From contig OX637405.1 in assembly GCA_951799425.1 (NCBI GenBank), positions 24,627,371 through 24,691,370 on the forward strand: DNA of 64,000 bases, read 5' to 3'. The notes under the pieces were generated by a model. That model had not been told where the DNA came from, did not search any database, and was given only the letters and a program-made list of their open reading frames with translations. The number at the start of each line of letters is the position of its first letter. Position 1 is the first letter of the stretch. Below, one piece after another: positions 23,017 to 34,358 of this stretch. The stretch is from Ilex aquifolium. Taxonomy: Eukaryota > Streptophyta > Magnoliopsida > Aquifoliales > Aquifoliaceae. A program made the position numbers and the translations under genes.

Positions 23017-25760
23017 TGTAACACCCCGCATTTTCTTTTATATATGTATATAGATATATAGTAAATAAGTTTTGTAAAAAAATGTGGATATGTTTAATGA
23101 TGTAAGAATGAACTATATAGATTTTAATAGTAGGAGAAATGCTAGAGATGCATATTGATTGAGAAGTTTGAGTTGCAAAGACGTTTAAACTTGGAAATGG
23201 TGATTGGATGAATTTTTAAATATTTTTAGGTCAAAATAAGTTGTCCATTGAATCCGGAAGGTCGAAAAATATTGGGAGAGGTAATATGGGGAGTATTGGA
23301 AATTAGGAAGTATTCCGGAGTGAAAACACACTTAGAGAAAATTTGGGTAAAAATGAGTTGGGATACCTTCTAGTATTTTGGTCATAACTTTTTATACTTA
23401 TGTCCAATTGATCTGAAATTTGGACAGTAGATAGTAGACATCTAGGGCTACAAAAGTGTATCTCATGAAGATTTTCCAATTCGACCTCTAAATGGGTCCA
23501 AAACTGCCCTGGAAGTCGAGGTAGCCGAAGTGTACCGGTACACAGTACCGGTACGGTACCGTACCGGTACGCTCGAACCAGTAGGTAAACCGTACCGGTA
23601 CAGCGTACCGGTACGCCCGAAGCTTGGCCCGATAAAAGTCGGGATTTTGGTGTTTTAAAACACCATTTTAAGCCTCATTTGACTCATTCTTTCATCCCAC
23701 TCTCACCCCAAACATCTTAGAGCCCTAAGAGAAGAGAAAAGGAGAGAAAAACACAAAGATCTTGAGAGAGTTAACCCTTATAGAGATCAAAATCGAAATT
23801 CCTCAAGAACACCATGCCTCTACTCTCTTCTTCTACACTTTTACTACACCCTTACCCACACCTATTTGAACTCCTAGAAAGAGTCTTAGAAAAGAATAAA
23901 GAGGAGAAAACACAAGATCAAAAGGGGAAAACAAAGGATTCAAGAGTGATTCAAGATCAAACCCTAGATTTTTAAGAACACCAAGGTAGGGGTTTTCTTC
24001 CATTCTTTTACATTGAGGCTAGGTTTATTTATATGTATCTTTTCACTCTAAATGTTATATGTATGCTATCAAATCCTTAATTCTTGCTATTCTTGCAATT
24101 GATGCCATGTGGAAACTATTGTGATTGTTGGGTAACCCTTGAATCTCCTTGCTTGCTACCAAACCCTAGTCTTCAAGGGAAATGTGTTTGTCTCTTGACT
24201 TCTCCCTTGTTATTGATTTCAACACATGATTGCCCCTTTGTTTTGAATTCTAAGCTTGCTATTCAATACTTGATATTCTTTATTCTTGGTTCCAAGACTT
24301 GAATGTTCTTTTGCTTTGATTTCTAAGCTTCATAATCATTTGTTCTTGATTTCACACCTTGATAGTCGTTTGTTATTTATTTTCATACATGATTGTTCCT
24401 TTAAATCCTAATTTCTCCTTTGTCCATGATTTTCAAGCTTGGTGCGCCTTTATTCTTTATACTCCAAGCTTAATATTCCTTTGTAATGATTCCAAAGTTT
24501 GATTACTTATAGGTGTTTGATTTCAAAACTTTAGTGTTTCATATTGAACAACAAAATGGTATTTATGATGATCTCTTGTACATTTTCTTATATTGCTCTT
24601 TGTACAACTACTTGAGAAAATTGGGGGTTTTTGAGAATATTTTGGTTTCCTCATTTGTATGGTTGTTGTGATGGACTTGGATTGCCTTCGAGAGATGCCG
24701 TAGAGTGTTAGAGGTTAGTCTATCCCAGTGGGGGTGATGGTTTTCTAACACTTGTAGTGGGTTGTCATGTGGTAATGCGACCACTATCGTTCATTGGAGT
24801 TCGAACAAGGGATGGTATACTTTTCCTGGGAAGGGACTCGTCACTGCCAGTGAGATGGTAGACGCCCTTTCCTAAAGTGCTTGTGATTGTGATTGTAATT
24901 GGTGGACTAGGTATAATCGTTGGGTAGATTCATGAGAAGCAATCAACATACATGGTACGGGGATGAACTAATATAAATGGGATGAGGGGTTGGACCGCCT
25001 TGGCCGGTGCATTGGTATGGGACAATGCATCGGAAGGCGTCCTTCCTAAATGGCCTAAAGTTGGAAATTGTATATTGGTTATTGTTCATTTTACCATAGA
25101 CGGTTTCTACAAGAGTCTTGGGGAAGTATGGGATTCCGCGAGAACTTGCGGAAACAGTGTATGGTGGAATGGATTATATTTGGATATGGTTTGTTAACTG
25201 TATAGTGGTTTCACTTATTCATGCAATTACTGTTGTTCCGTAAACTTGAGATCTCTTTTAAAAATGTCTCTGTTTTACTTCAAATATTATATATGCTATT
25301 TGTGAAATGAGACCGGCCATTTTGTATGCTTTTATAAACCTTGTTCGAGTTTGGGATGAATGTTGCTACAGAGCTTAGTGCTCACCCCCTACTTAACAAC
25401 CTTTTCAAATTATCCTCTCGAGGAAGAGTTGGGAGTCGAGGAGCCCGCACACCGGGAGACTCCGATAGACGGGAGCGTGGATCCCGAGGTGGACGCCTAG
25501 AGCGACACTTTCTTTTGTTCTAGACTAGGATATTCATTTTGAACCTTGTAAAGTCTAGTTTTATTTTGTTATTTTCGCTGCGCTACATTAGTTGATTTTG
25601 GGAATGTAAAGGCCAAAATGGGTCTATTCTTTTGGGATAATGCTGTAAATTTTATGGATGACTTTATGAAGTCTTATTTATTGATGGATTATTTTAGTGC
25701 TCTCATGATGTGAATGTTTTAGAATGTAATGCCGTCTAGGGTGTGTTTTGGGGCGTTACA
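23017..25760 (+). mobile_element. Solo LTR B, family 2 (2744 bp), TSD GTTTG
   Basis: It starts TGTAACACCCCGC, ends GGGGCGTTACA, and GTTTG flanks both ends (23012-23016, 25761-25765). Donor-like CAAG/GTAGGG is at 23985/23986. At the place of the acceptor the sequence is CTTTTCAAATT (near 25403), so the AG is lost. Its 3' end lacks the GGGTAGAG hairpin cassette carried by A and C. Five GTACCGGTAC palindromes lie at 23532-23615. A region near 24690-25040 matches LTR A inverted (20020-20290). Confidence 0.93.
23532..23615. repeat. Cluster of five GTACCGGTAC palindromes
   Basis: Five perfect 10-bp palindromes occur in 84 bp, partly joined by GGTACC. They lie upstream of the presumed transcript leader of LTR B. 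Confidence 0.9.
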
Positions 25761-25765
25761 GTTTG

Positions 25766-26339
25766 GTACCCGCCAAAGTGGCCCAAATAGTGTGACTAAT
25801 AGATATTGAATCATATAATTTATATTTAATACTCATTGCCGAGGTATTAAATAATGATTTATAAATCGCAATTTTTTTATCACTTGCATATTTGGAATTG
25901 GCCCAAAGGTGCACTACTTTTCAAGTGATTAATTAGTTGGTATGTGTACATTCATAATGGGTGTGGAATGAATGCCCAAAAGTGATGGATCTACCTAATT
26001 ATGAATATATTATCAATTAGTCTTAGTAGGTGAGAGAGAATCACCACAATGGTTAATGTATTAGTAGATCGTGATTACTACCCAAAGGAGAGTCACAAAA
26101 GTACTACTTATTACTTTTTAGAATATGTATTTATTCTTACTCATGGTTAAACTTAGATGACACAAAGCATTAATGTAGTGAGCATTTACTTTCTTTTATT
26201 GTTAGTTTATGTATTGTTATGTTTGCATGCTTTGTCTGGTTTGATACTTAATGAAATGAATATTTTTATATTTGAGTGAACAAATTTACTTTCACTTATA
26301 TATTTTTGACTATTTGTTTGACACTTAACTACTATCACT
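25766..26339 (+). mobile_element. Copia leader, second part
   Basis: It begins with the second copy of the duplicated leader block. No convincing frame is seen before the Gag-like region. AT-rich. Confidence 0.5.
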
Positions 26340-27196
26340 GAATCAAGTAGTTCTGATGAAAGGGGTTTTGCAAAAAGCCTATAAAGGATCGAACAGACTA
26401 AGCATTATGTTTATGCGAATGATAATTATAAATAACATTAAGTTAGTACTTTTGCAAATGAATAATGCTTATGAATGTTATATACTTATGCAAGAATGTT
26501 ATTGAATGTTTGGTGATGAGTTTCTTATTGGACACTGATAGCTGAACTTACCATTATGAAATTTGATAGTACATGTGGGATGCATAAATATATCCTCATA
26601 ATTCTAGCTATTAAGTTGAAGGTTTTAAGGATAAATGAGTTATTTTATGTAATTTATTTTGAACTATTTGTCCCTTGATATGAACAATTATTAAAGATAA
26701 GTAGCAAGTTAATGTATGTCCATTATATTTGTTCACGAAGAAACAAGACTTAAGAAATTAGGGCTTTATTGCAAGACCAAGAGTCTACTTAGCTACTTAG
26801 GTTCATAAAGGAAATAAATAATATGTGTCATTTATATAAATGTTGGGACACTTTTAAAATGATTGATATAAACTAAGGATATGATTTGAAAGGAAAGATA
26901 AAAATTAAATCTTTTGAATGTTTCAAATAAAAACTTTAATGAAGTTTATTCTAACACAATATGGATTAATTTGAATTTGCTACTACGAATGTTTCATATT
27001 TGATGCAATAGATTTCCCTAACCCAAAATGTTAAATCATAAGTTGATATTTATGGTTAATCAGGTTAAAGCCCAATTTAAGATGGTTATGACTTTCTGTT
27101 TGTTTCTAGATATCAGTCATTATTTATATAACAATTTATGTTCCTACTATTTTGAAGTTTGATTTTCTTATCTAAACTTCATGATGATTATTATTC
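26340..27196 (+). pseudogene. gag-pol: Copia Gag and protease remnant
   Basis: Fragments in several frames match copia polyprotein order. MKFDSTCGMHKYI (26561 on) corresponds to the Gag helix preceding the conserved IPxxYxxFKISYN block, seen here decayed. After 26990 a segment corresponds to the protease-to-integrase linker (VKAQFKMVMTFCLFLDISHY). No active-site DSGA motif survives. It is interrupted at TATTC by solo LTR C. Confidence 0.6.
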
Positions 27197-29355
27197 TGTA
27201 ACGTCCCAAATACCACCCTGGACGGCATTACATTCTAAAACCATTTATACCATGAGAGTAACTAATAAAAATCCATAAATAACCGGGGGTCCTTAATTTA
27301 ACAAAATTCGGGCAGAGTCTCCTTTGTTCGGAGAGCTCTACCCAAAACACAACCTGTGCAATTATACTACATTGACCACACCGGGTCCATTGATTCATAA
27401 AAATACTTACAATATTATCCAAAAGAATATGCCAAACAATGGCATCTACATCCCAAAAGAATTAAACTACACTTGGCAGCGAAAACACAAAAATAATGTT
27501 AGACTTTACATTGCCTCAAAAGGAACTTCCTAGTTTATCACAAAAGAAAATAGAACACTAAACGTCTCCCTCGGGATCTACGTTCCCTTCTATGGGAGCT
27601 TCCCAATGTCCTGGCTCGTCAGTTCCGAGCTCCTCCTCTAGACAAAGACCTGAAATATGTTGTTTGTAGGGGGTGAGCACTAAGCTCTGTAGCAACATTT
27701 CTCCCAAACTCGAACAAGGTTTATAAAATCATATAAAATGGTCGGTCTCATTTCACAAATAGCATATATAATCTTTGAAGTAAAACAAGGACATTTTACA
27801 ACGGATCTCAAGTTTAAGTAGCAATAGTATTAGAAATGAACAATAACAACCAATTCTAATAAACATCCATTTTCAAAATATAAACTATTTCCCACACATG
27901 ATATAATATTGTCCTCCATGGCATGAGCATCCTTACAAGGAACCTCTCACCCTCAAGGTTTGGTTTCTCAAGCATCCTTACAAGGAACCTCTTGAGAAAA
28001 TCACATACTGTCCTCTTTTGACATGAGCATCTTTACAAGGAACCTCTCATCCTCAAGGTTTGGTTTCTCAAGCATCCTTACAAGGAACCTCTTGAGAAAA
28101 TCACATACTGTCCTCTTTTGGCATGAGCATCCTTACAAGAAATCTCTCACCCTCAAGGCTTGGTTTCTCAAGCATCCTTACAAAGAACCTCTTGAGAAGG
28201 AATGATCATCCTTACAAGGAACCTCTCACTCATATTTGTCCAAACAACCATACAAGAATACAATACCAACTATTCTCTCAAATACCCAACAATTCCACAA
28301 GTCTCCTATTTACAAACAATTTCCAAGAAAAATCCCCAATTCTCATAAGTGGTTGTACAAAGAGTAATATAAGAAAATGTACAAGAGATCATCATAAATA
28401 CCATTTTGTTGTTCAATATGAAACACTAAAGTTTTGAAATCAAGAACTTAGGAGAAATCAAAAGAAAAACCCATTTCTCTTGAAACCTAGGATTTGAAGA
28501 TGAGAAAAAAAGGATTTAATGGTTATTCCACCATAGATTTGTTTAAAACATGATAATTTTTGTAAGAATGTCAAGAATCAAGTATTTCATACCATATATA
28601 TAAGAATGAGAGTGAAAACATACATATATTTATACACTAACCTCAATGGACAAGAATGGAAGAAAACCCCTACCTTGAAATCAAGAATTTCAAACCAAAA
28701 CCCAAGCTTTAGAGACTCTCTTTCTCCCTTTTCTTCTTCCCTTTACCTTCTCCTAGGGCTCTAAGAGATGTGGGTTGAGAGTGAAATGTATGAAATGAGA
28801 GAAAATGTAGTGTAAATGGGGTTTTAAACACAGCTGCCCCGAATTTTACTGTTAATGGGCTGTTTTGACATCGTTTTGTTATCTGGGCATAACTCTCTCA
28901 TCCGAGCTCCGATTGAGATGATTCAAGATGATATGGAACGCTAAGAGAGAGTTCTACAACTTTCATGATTTGAGTTTTGAGAGATATTGACTGCATCAAG
29001 GTCGAAATCGAGCTTGAAGTTGCAGCCAGTACACAGTTCACGTGCACTGTTCACAACTGTTTCATCCCCTTTTTTTTTCCATTTCCAATCCATTCCTAAG
29101 CCAACCAAATTCATCCCAAATCTCTCCAACACATATTTCTACACCAAACCTATTTAATACAAGTTCTGGGACCTAAAATTTCATATTTTCACTTATTAAA
29201 ACTAAATTTCAACTATTATTTCCACAAACATTTTAAATCTTTACTTTTTTAATCTACCAAATTCAAACACACATCACTACACATATCCACATTTTTACAA
29301 CAAATATTTACTATATATCTATATACATATATAAAAGAAAATGCGGGGTGTTACA
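27197..29355 (-). mobile_element. Solo LTR C, family 2, minus strand (2159 bp), TSD TATTC
   Basis: TATTC flanks both ends (27192-27196, 29356-29360). On the minus strand it begins TGTAACACCCCGCATTTTC, identical to LTR B's start, and ends GGGACGTTACA. The hairpin GGGTAGAG/CTCTGCCC is at 27310-27343. Possible minus-strand intron 27650-28673 (CAAG/GTAGGG to TTTCAG/GTC). A ~100-bp tandem repeat with CCTTACAAGG inverted repeats lies at 27910-28230. Confidence 0.93.
27910..28230. repeat. ~100-bp tandem repeat with seven TCCTTACAAGGA inverted repeats
   Basis: Units beginning TGTCCTC start at 27910, 28009 and 28109. Each holds two copies of CATCCTTACAAGGAACCTCT, in which TCCTT and AAGGA pair around AC, plus CTCAAGG/CTTGAG arms. 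A seventh copy is at ~28207. The subunits are alternately followed by CTCACC and CTTGAG. Confidence 0.9.
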
Positions 29356-29360
29356 TATTC

Positions 29361-29605
29361 CTTTTAAATATGATAATAAATTGTTAGCTTGTTTAAGAAT
29401 ATATCTTTTAGCATTCTGGTATTGTTCATAATGATTTGTATAAATTAAAGCTTGATGACCTATTTTCTGGATCTCTTCTAACCCTGTATCATAATGTTTA
29501 GAACCTACTGTAGTCCGATAAATGAAAAAAAAATTATTTTGTGACATAAATGATTAGGTCACATAATTAGAGAAAAGTTGAAGAAACTAGTCAAATATGA
29601 TATTA
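29361..29605 (+). pseudogene. pol: Copia protease/integrase N-terminal remnant
   Basis: It directly continues the copia reading after LTR C (YDNKLLACL, then a LYKLKLDDLFSGSLLTLYHN-like stretch in a shifted frame). Next comes a region corresponding to the integrase HHCC zinc motif (expected LWHxRLGH), which is decayed. It stops at A29605, where Helitron E begins. Confidence 0.6.
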
Positions 29606-29609
29606 CTAG

Positions 29610-30904
29610 TAATAACCTGTGCCTAAAGGCACTTTACAATTTAAAAAAAATCTTTTAATTTAAAATAGTTTTTTTCTTCATTTTTTTTAATTAAAGAAAT
29701 TGAAATCAATATAATCCCTTCTTTTTTTTTTAATTTTTTTTGTAAATAGTAACCCATAAAAAACTCAACCTGTCTATAGTGATATCAATTGCACCATTGT
29801 CCAACACAAACCATTCAATCTCTCAACACAAACCATTGCATAACCAATTTCAAGAATAAATTACTCAACCCTAACTCAAAAACAATATCAAATTTTAATC
29901 ACTACATAATAGAAGCTAAAATTCTCATTTATATAATAATAACGAAAGTTATAGACACATTATACATGCAAGTCCAACCAAAGAACTAAATCCACATAAA
30001 TAAGAATTCTTTGGTTCGAACATTCCATATTTTGAAGCATCGATCAATAATGAAATTGCAACCCTTCCAATAACTCTTGTTATCGATCCCTCCATGTAAT
30101 CCACTACAATTTGTGGTCTTATTAATCCCTCCAATATCCCAATCGCATTACCGACAAAGCAATCTTTCCAATACAATTCAATAGCAGTAAACATGAAAAT
30201 AAATAAAAGATCACCAAAATTATCTTATGCAAGTAAATTTTTTTTTTCCCACAACTCATTCTACACATAGCATGTTAGAGAGCCACTTGGTACACTTGAT
30301 TCTTCCATATGTTCAAGAACACCCATTTCCTTCAGAATACGACCTGTAAAGTTGTCAAAACAATGTTCAACTTTATTATTTTAATAACATTAGTTGACAA
30401 CAAACCACATTGCTAGCAAAAAAGAACATGTAATGGAAAAAGAACATACCACATAATAAAAACAAAGTCTTTAAGTTATATTCAAAATTTACTGCATAAC
30501 TTTCAAGCTGTTAAATTAAAGACATAAGGCCCTGAGCCTAGTCAGTTTTGCCATTTTGTTTAGGTATGTCGTTCCATACCACTTGTTCTATCCCTAGCGT
30601 AGTTCAAATGATAGGCCAATGAGCAAATTTCTTCGAAAAAACCCAAGATTAATATTATAACAATAAGCTTTAAGCATTAGAATTTTAAGCAAACAAAAAG
30701 AGTCATATTCAACTAAAACAATTCAAAATAGCAAAACCCTATGTTATTAAAGTAACACCCAACAAAACCCCAACACCCAATTTCATAAAACAAAACAAGC
30801 AAATTATGAAATTAAACCCCAATCACAATCAAAATAACCCTAACATTCAAGTTCATTTCCATAACTACTCTAACATTCAATCAAAATACCCCAAATAACT
30901 ATAA
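29610..30904. other. Helitron E interior, left of the LTR element
   Basis: AT-rich sequence without recognised genes. A minus-strand frame (29949-30194) has no recognisable domain. Captured host fragments cannot be excluded. Confidence 0.4.
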
Positions 30905-31291
30905 CATTCTGTGAAACCCCGGAAAATTTAAACTTTGATGAACAAGGACAAAATGGTAAATTGCCACTCCGGCTGTAAAACTGAATTTTTCTAGATCTCA
31001 GATGACGAAACGGATTTCACCGTTGGATTCGTCTCGCGAAATCTAGTGGACATGTAAAATTTCGTCGAATTCCGAGATAGTCAAATTTTTCGCGTTTTAC
31101 GAGATGAACGGGCCTCGGGTGACCCCGTACACGAAATTTTTATAAAATTTTAAATTTTGGGGAAATATTAGAGGCAAGTTCAAATAAAATTAATTTGAAC
31201 TTAAACTGGGACGAAATAAATCGTTTCGGGGCGAAGATGGACCCGAACAAGTGGTGGACACGTGGCGCGACGTGAGCCAAGCCTTTAAAAC

Positions 31292-31299
31292 TATAAATA
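31292..31299 (+). promoter_or_regulatory. TATA box, 5' LTR of the 8.0-kb element
   Basis: TATAAATA lies ~28 bp downstream of a CACGTG G-box and immediately before a long inverted repeat. The same arrangement recurs at 35884-35891 in the 3' LTR. Confidence 0.8.
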
Positions 31300-31370
31300 G
31301 GGGTTAAATATCTGAAAATCAGATATTCTCACCCCTATTGTCTGCTGAAACACACGGCTGAGAGGAGAGG

Positions 31371-31622
31371 GTGAAGGGAGAGAAGAAAAAAGTCATTTCT
31401 TCAAGCTTTCTTCCAAGATCTACCAAGTTCCGTCGGTCGGAATCACTTGAGCCAAGAATTAAAGTTGGTCTACGAGACGAGGGTTACACTTGGGTACCAA
31501 AAACAAAGATTTTTACCGAATATCCAAAAGGGGAGATTTTAGGGAAATCAAGTCTTGGTGGGTATTTTCTTGAGCTCAAACCAAAAGGAAGAAGAAGAAG
31601 TGATGTCAATCCTGGACAGTAG
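31371..31622 (+). CDS. Conserved short frame in the LTR leader (83 codons), uncertain
   Basis: The frame starts 72 bp after the TATA box and carries the core LRDEGYTWVPKTKIFTE. Related cores occur in the corresponding place in LTR F1 (LRDEGYAYIPKRTDFTE), LTR D (LRDEGYAWVPKTISFTE), the 9.6-kb element (LRVEGYAWVPKTTAFTE, but without an open upstream frame) and, more diverged, solo LTRs at 3044 and 14546. Several differences are at third positions. No similarity to a known protein was recognised. It could be a leader peptide or only conserved DNA. An identical copy is at 35963-36214 in the 3' LTR. Confidence 0.3.
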   Translation: MKGEKKKVISSSFLPRSTKFRRSESLEPRIKVGLRDEGYTWVPKTKIFTEYPKGEILGKSSLGGYFLELKPKGRRRSDVNPGQ

Positions 31623-34346
31623 GTAAGTTTCTTATCCATTTCATAAGCTACGATTATTTAATAATTCTGAAATTTTGAGGTTATAATATAGACTGAAAAA
31701 AGATTCTTTTGGTTTTGGTTTCAAGTAAAATGGAGATAAATACGATTTTTGGTGATTTTTGAAAGTTAGCCCCAGCCTATAGAAACTGATCTGGAAAATC
31801 TGGACAGCATGTAGTTTCGTAATTTTTTTTATAGGTTAGAGTTCGTTTATGAATCTTAAACTTCTAGGGTTTGAAATAGATTCATAAAGGGTTATTTTGG
31901 CTTTGGTCTCATGCCAAAAGGATGAAAACTATATTTTTGGTGAATTTCTAAAGATGGTCACGACCTGCTGGAACCTGGAAATTCTGTAACTTACACTTAG
32001 TTTAGGAGTTACTTGGAACGGGTATTTAGTGTTCAAAAATAGTGATTTTTGGTGAAAGAAAATTTTTATGAGTCTATGTTCATCTCCCACATATTTTGTT
32101 AGAATTGGATTTTAATAACTAGAGTTAGAGTTGTTTTAACTCATGAAGGTTACCTGCAGAATGTTCAAAGATGCTAAACGCCTACACTTAGTTGGGTTTT
32201 CGGGTCTTGGGAGCTTCCTACGGGATTCTCACGCTACAAGAGGTAGGGGTTCTCCTACTTGGGTTGGTTTCTTACCTAAAATGCCTATGATTATGGCTTG
32301 GTATACATATAGATATGTGTACATATTTATATGGATATAGTTATGGAATAATGAAGAAAATGGGTAGCTTGTTAGAAAAATTACACTTACCTATTGGTGG
32401 AATTTAGGTAAAATAATTTTATCCTAAATTGGTATGTAGAAATTGCCTATTTGAATTTCTTGAATTATGTGGAAATTGGGCATGATATGTGTTACCATGT
32501 TGTTTGCCTTGAAGGTGTTTGACAAAATACCTAAATGGATTGAAACCGTTATATGATAAATAACATGTTATGCCTTATGTGGTAAATGAAAATCATATGT
32601 GTACGATATGATTTATGTTGAAATTGTGAATGTCAGATATATATTTTGATATATCAATTGTTGTAATGAAGCATGGAATTTATACGTTTATAATGTAAAT
32701 TGCCATGGAATGGAATTGATTATGTTAATTTAGTCCATATGACATGCATTACATATGTGACATAATGTTATTGCAATGATACATCACATTGCATATGCAC
32801 GGGGAATTCACATCATGAGTGGTGTGTGTGTGTGCATGGTTGTTGTTAATACCATATGTTGGAATGTGGTAGAGACAGTTCATATGGCATTCATTACATA
32901 TGAACCTTGCATGAGAGAAGCAATGGGTCATTACATTGCATATGTACGGGAATATCACATATATGGACATTGTGTCATAAAGATGTTATGCATGGGTGTT
33001 TGTACCACAATCTATGTGGTATTAAATGCATATGGTCATGGGAATTGCTCATTGGCATTATTGCATATAGAGCATGACATTGGTAACTCCATTCATGGAC
33101 ATTAGTCATTAGTGGAGACATGTGTAGGTGGTGCATGGTTAATCAACACCATACTTGGTGTTTGATGGTGGGCTCGGGAAAGTTGGATCGAAAATCCGAC
33201 TGAGTCGCACGGCTGCATGCATGCATGGAAAAATATTGGGTCGGGATGAGCAAGAAGAGGCATGACGACCTCTCGGGTGCAAGGCCCGGTGATTTGGGGG
33301 TGCACTCCATTGGTATAAGAGCCCATAAAGTGTACGGGTGTGGAAGACCCTTGGTATAAGAGTCCATGAAAAAGTCTGATCCCAAGAAAGACCCTAGTTT
33401 TTGAAACTATCATTTGATGTAAACATAAATGATGAAATGAAGCACTTTGGCATTGCATTGTGTTGTCGAGCCGGGAAGGGCTCGGGGTGAGTGCATAAAT
33501 GAGTCACATCTCATTTCATGATACATCAAACACGTTGGCATTAGCGTTGTGTTGAGGAGCCAGGGAGGGCTCGGGTTGAGTACATGAGTCTCATCTCATT
33601 TCATGGGACTTAGGTAGCCTGGTTTAACATACATGGCATTGACATGTAAAGGGAGTCAGAGTGGACTCGGGTTGAGTGCACATGAGTGGGTCTCACCTCA
33701 TTCATGGCATGACATTATAGCATTACATCATTTAATTGTATATTATTTGATGGAATGGTTATGGAAATTATGGATGTTGTATATGAACATTTCATGTGCA
33801 TATAGGTTGAGGAGTAACCTCTGTAGGAAATACTCTACTGGGCGTTGGCTCACCCTATACGGGAACACATTTCAGGTGGGAGAGATACACCGGTGGATGG
33901 CTCCATTTTGGACCCTCATGCTTGAAGAAAGCCGCATGTGGCTTTACTTAATGTTTTGTGTAATTACATGTTAGAAACTATATTTTGGGGCATGTAATGC
34001 GTAAAATAATTGTAATAGAACTTATAAAGACTATTGTTAGATTAGCCTTTCATGTTTTGATTTAAGTATGGTTAATTGGACCAGTGTGGCCAATGTTTAC
34101 TTATACATGGACCCGGTGCGGCCATTGCTTTATATTTGACCTCGGATGGGTCTGCTAATTGTGTATTGCACAGGTTGGGTATTGGGTAGAGCTCTCCATA
34201 CAAAGGAGACTCTGCCCAAATTTCGTTAAGTTATGGACCCCGGTAAATGGGGCATAACAGTGTGATATCGAGATACTAGGTATCTACAGGTATTCCGCGG
34301 GTTGATGGATAATCAACGGACCCCCGGATTTTGGGGTGTCACAGCT

Positions 34347-34358
34347 TGGTATCAGAGC
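34347..34358 (+). other. Primer binding site, tRNA-iMet
   Basis: TGGTATCAGAGC, three bases after the 5' LTR, complementary to the 3' end of plant initiator tRNA-Met. Confidence 0.95.

Larger units (their letters stand above)
30910..34343 (+). mobile_element. 5' LTR of the 8.0-kb element (3434 bp)
   Basis: Starts TGTGAAACCCCGG and ends GGGGTGTCACA. G-box CACGTG is at 31259-31264 and TATAAATA at 31292-31299. The nested hairpin ATAGGGGT/ACCCCTAT with ATATCTGA/TCAGATAT is at 31297-31338. Two possible introns are visible: 31623-32159 (TAG/GTAAGT to CTGCAG) and 32243-33875 (AGAG/GTAGGG to TTTCAG/GTGGG). Hairpins: AAAGCC/GGCTTT (33928-33945) and GGGTAGAG/CTCTGCCC (34184-34217). A GAGCC...GGCTC module is present three times in diverged form (33465-33675). 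Confidence 0.95.

Noticed and set aside
33102-33458. 118-codon minus-strand frame, duplicated exactly at 37694-38050
   Set aside because: Its exact repetition is due to the near-identical LTR pair. It has no recognisable domain, lies antisense in the LTR, and is not kept open in related LTRs.
34347-34358. tRNA gene fragment
   Set aside because: Only the 12-bp primer binding site is present; there is no cloverleaf.
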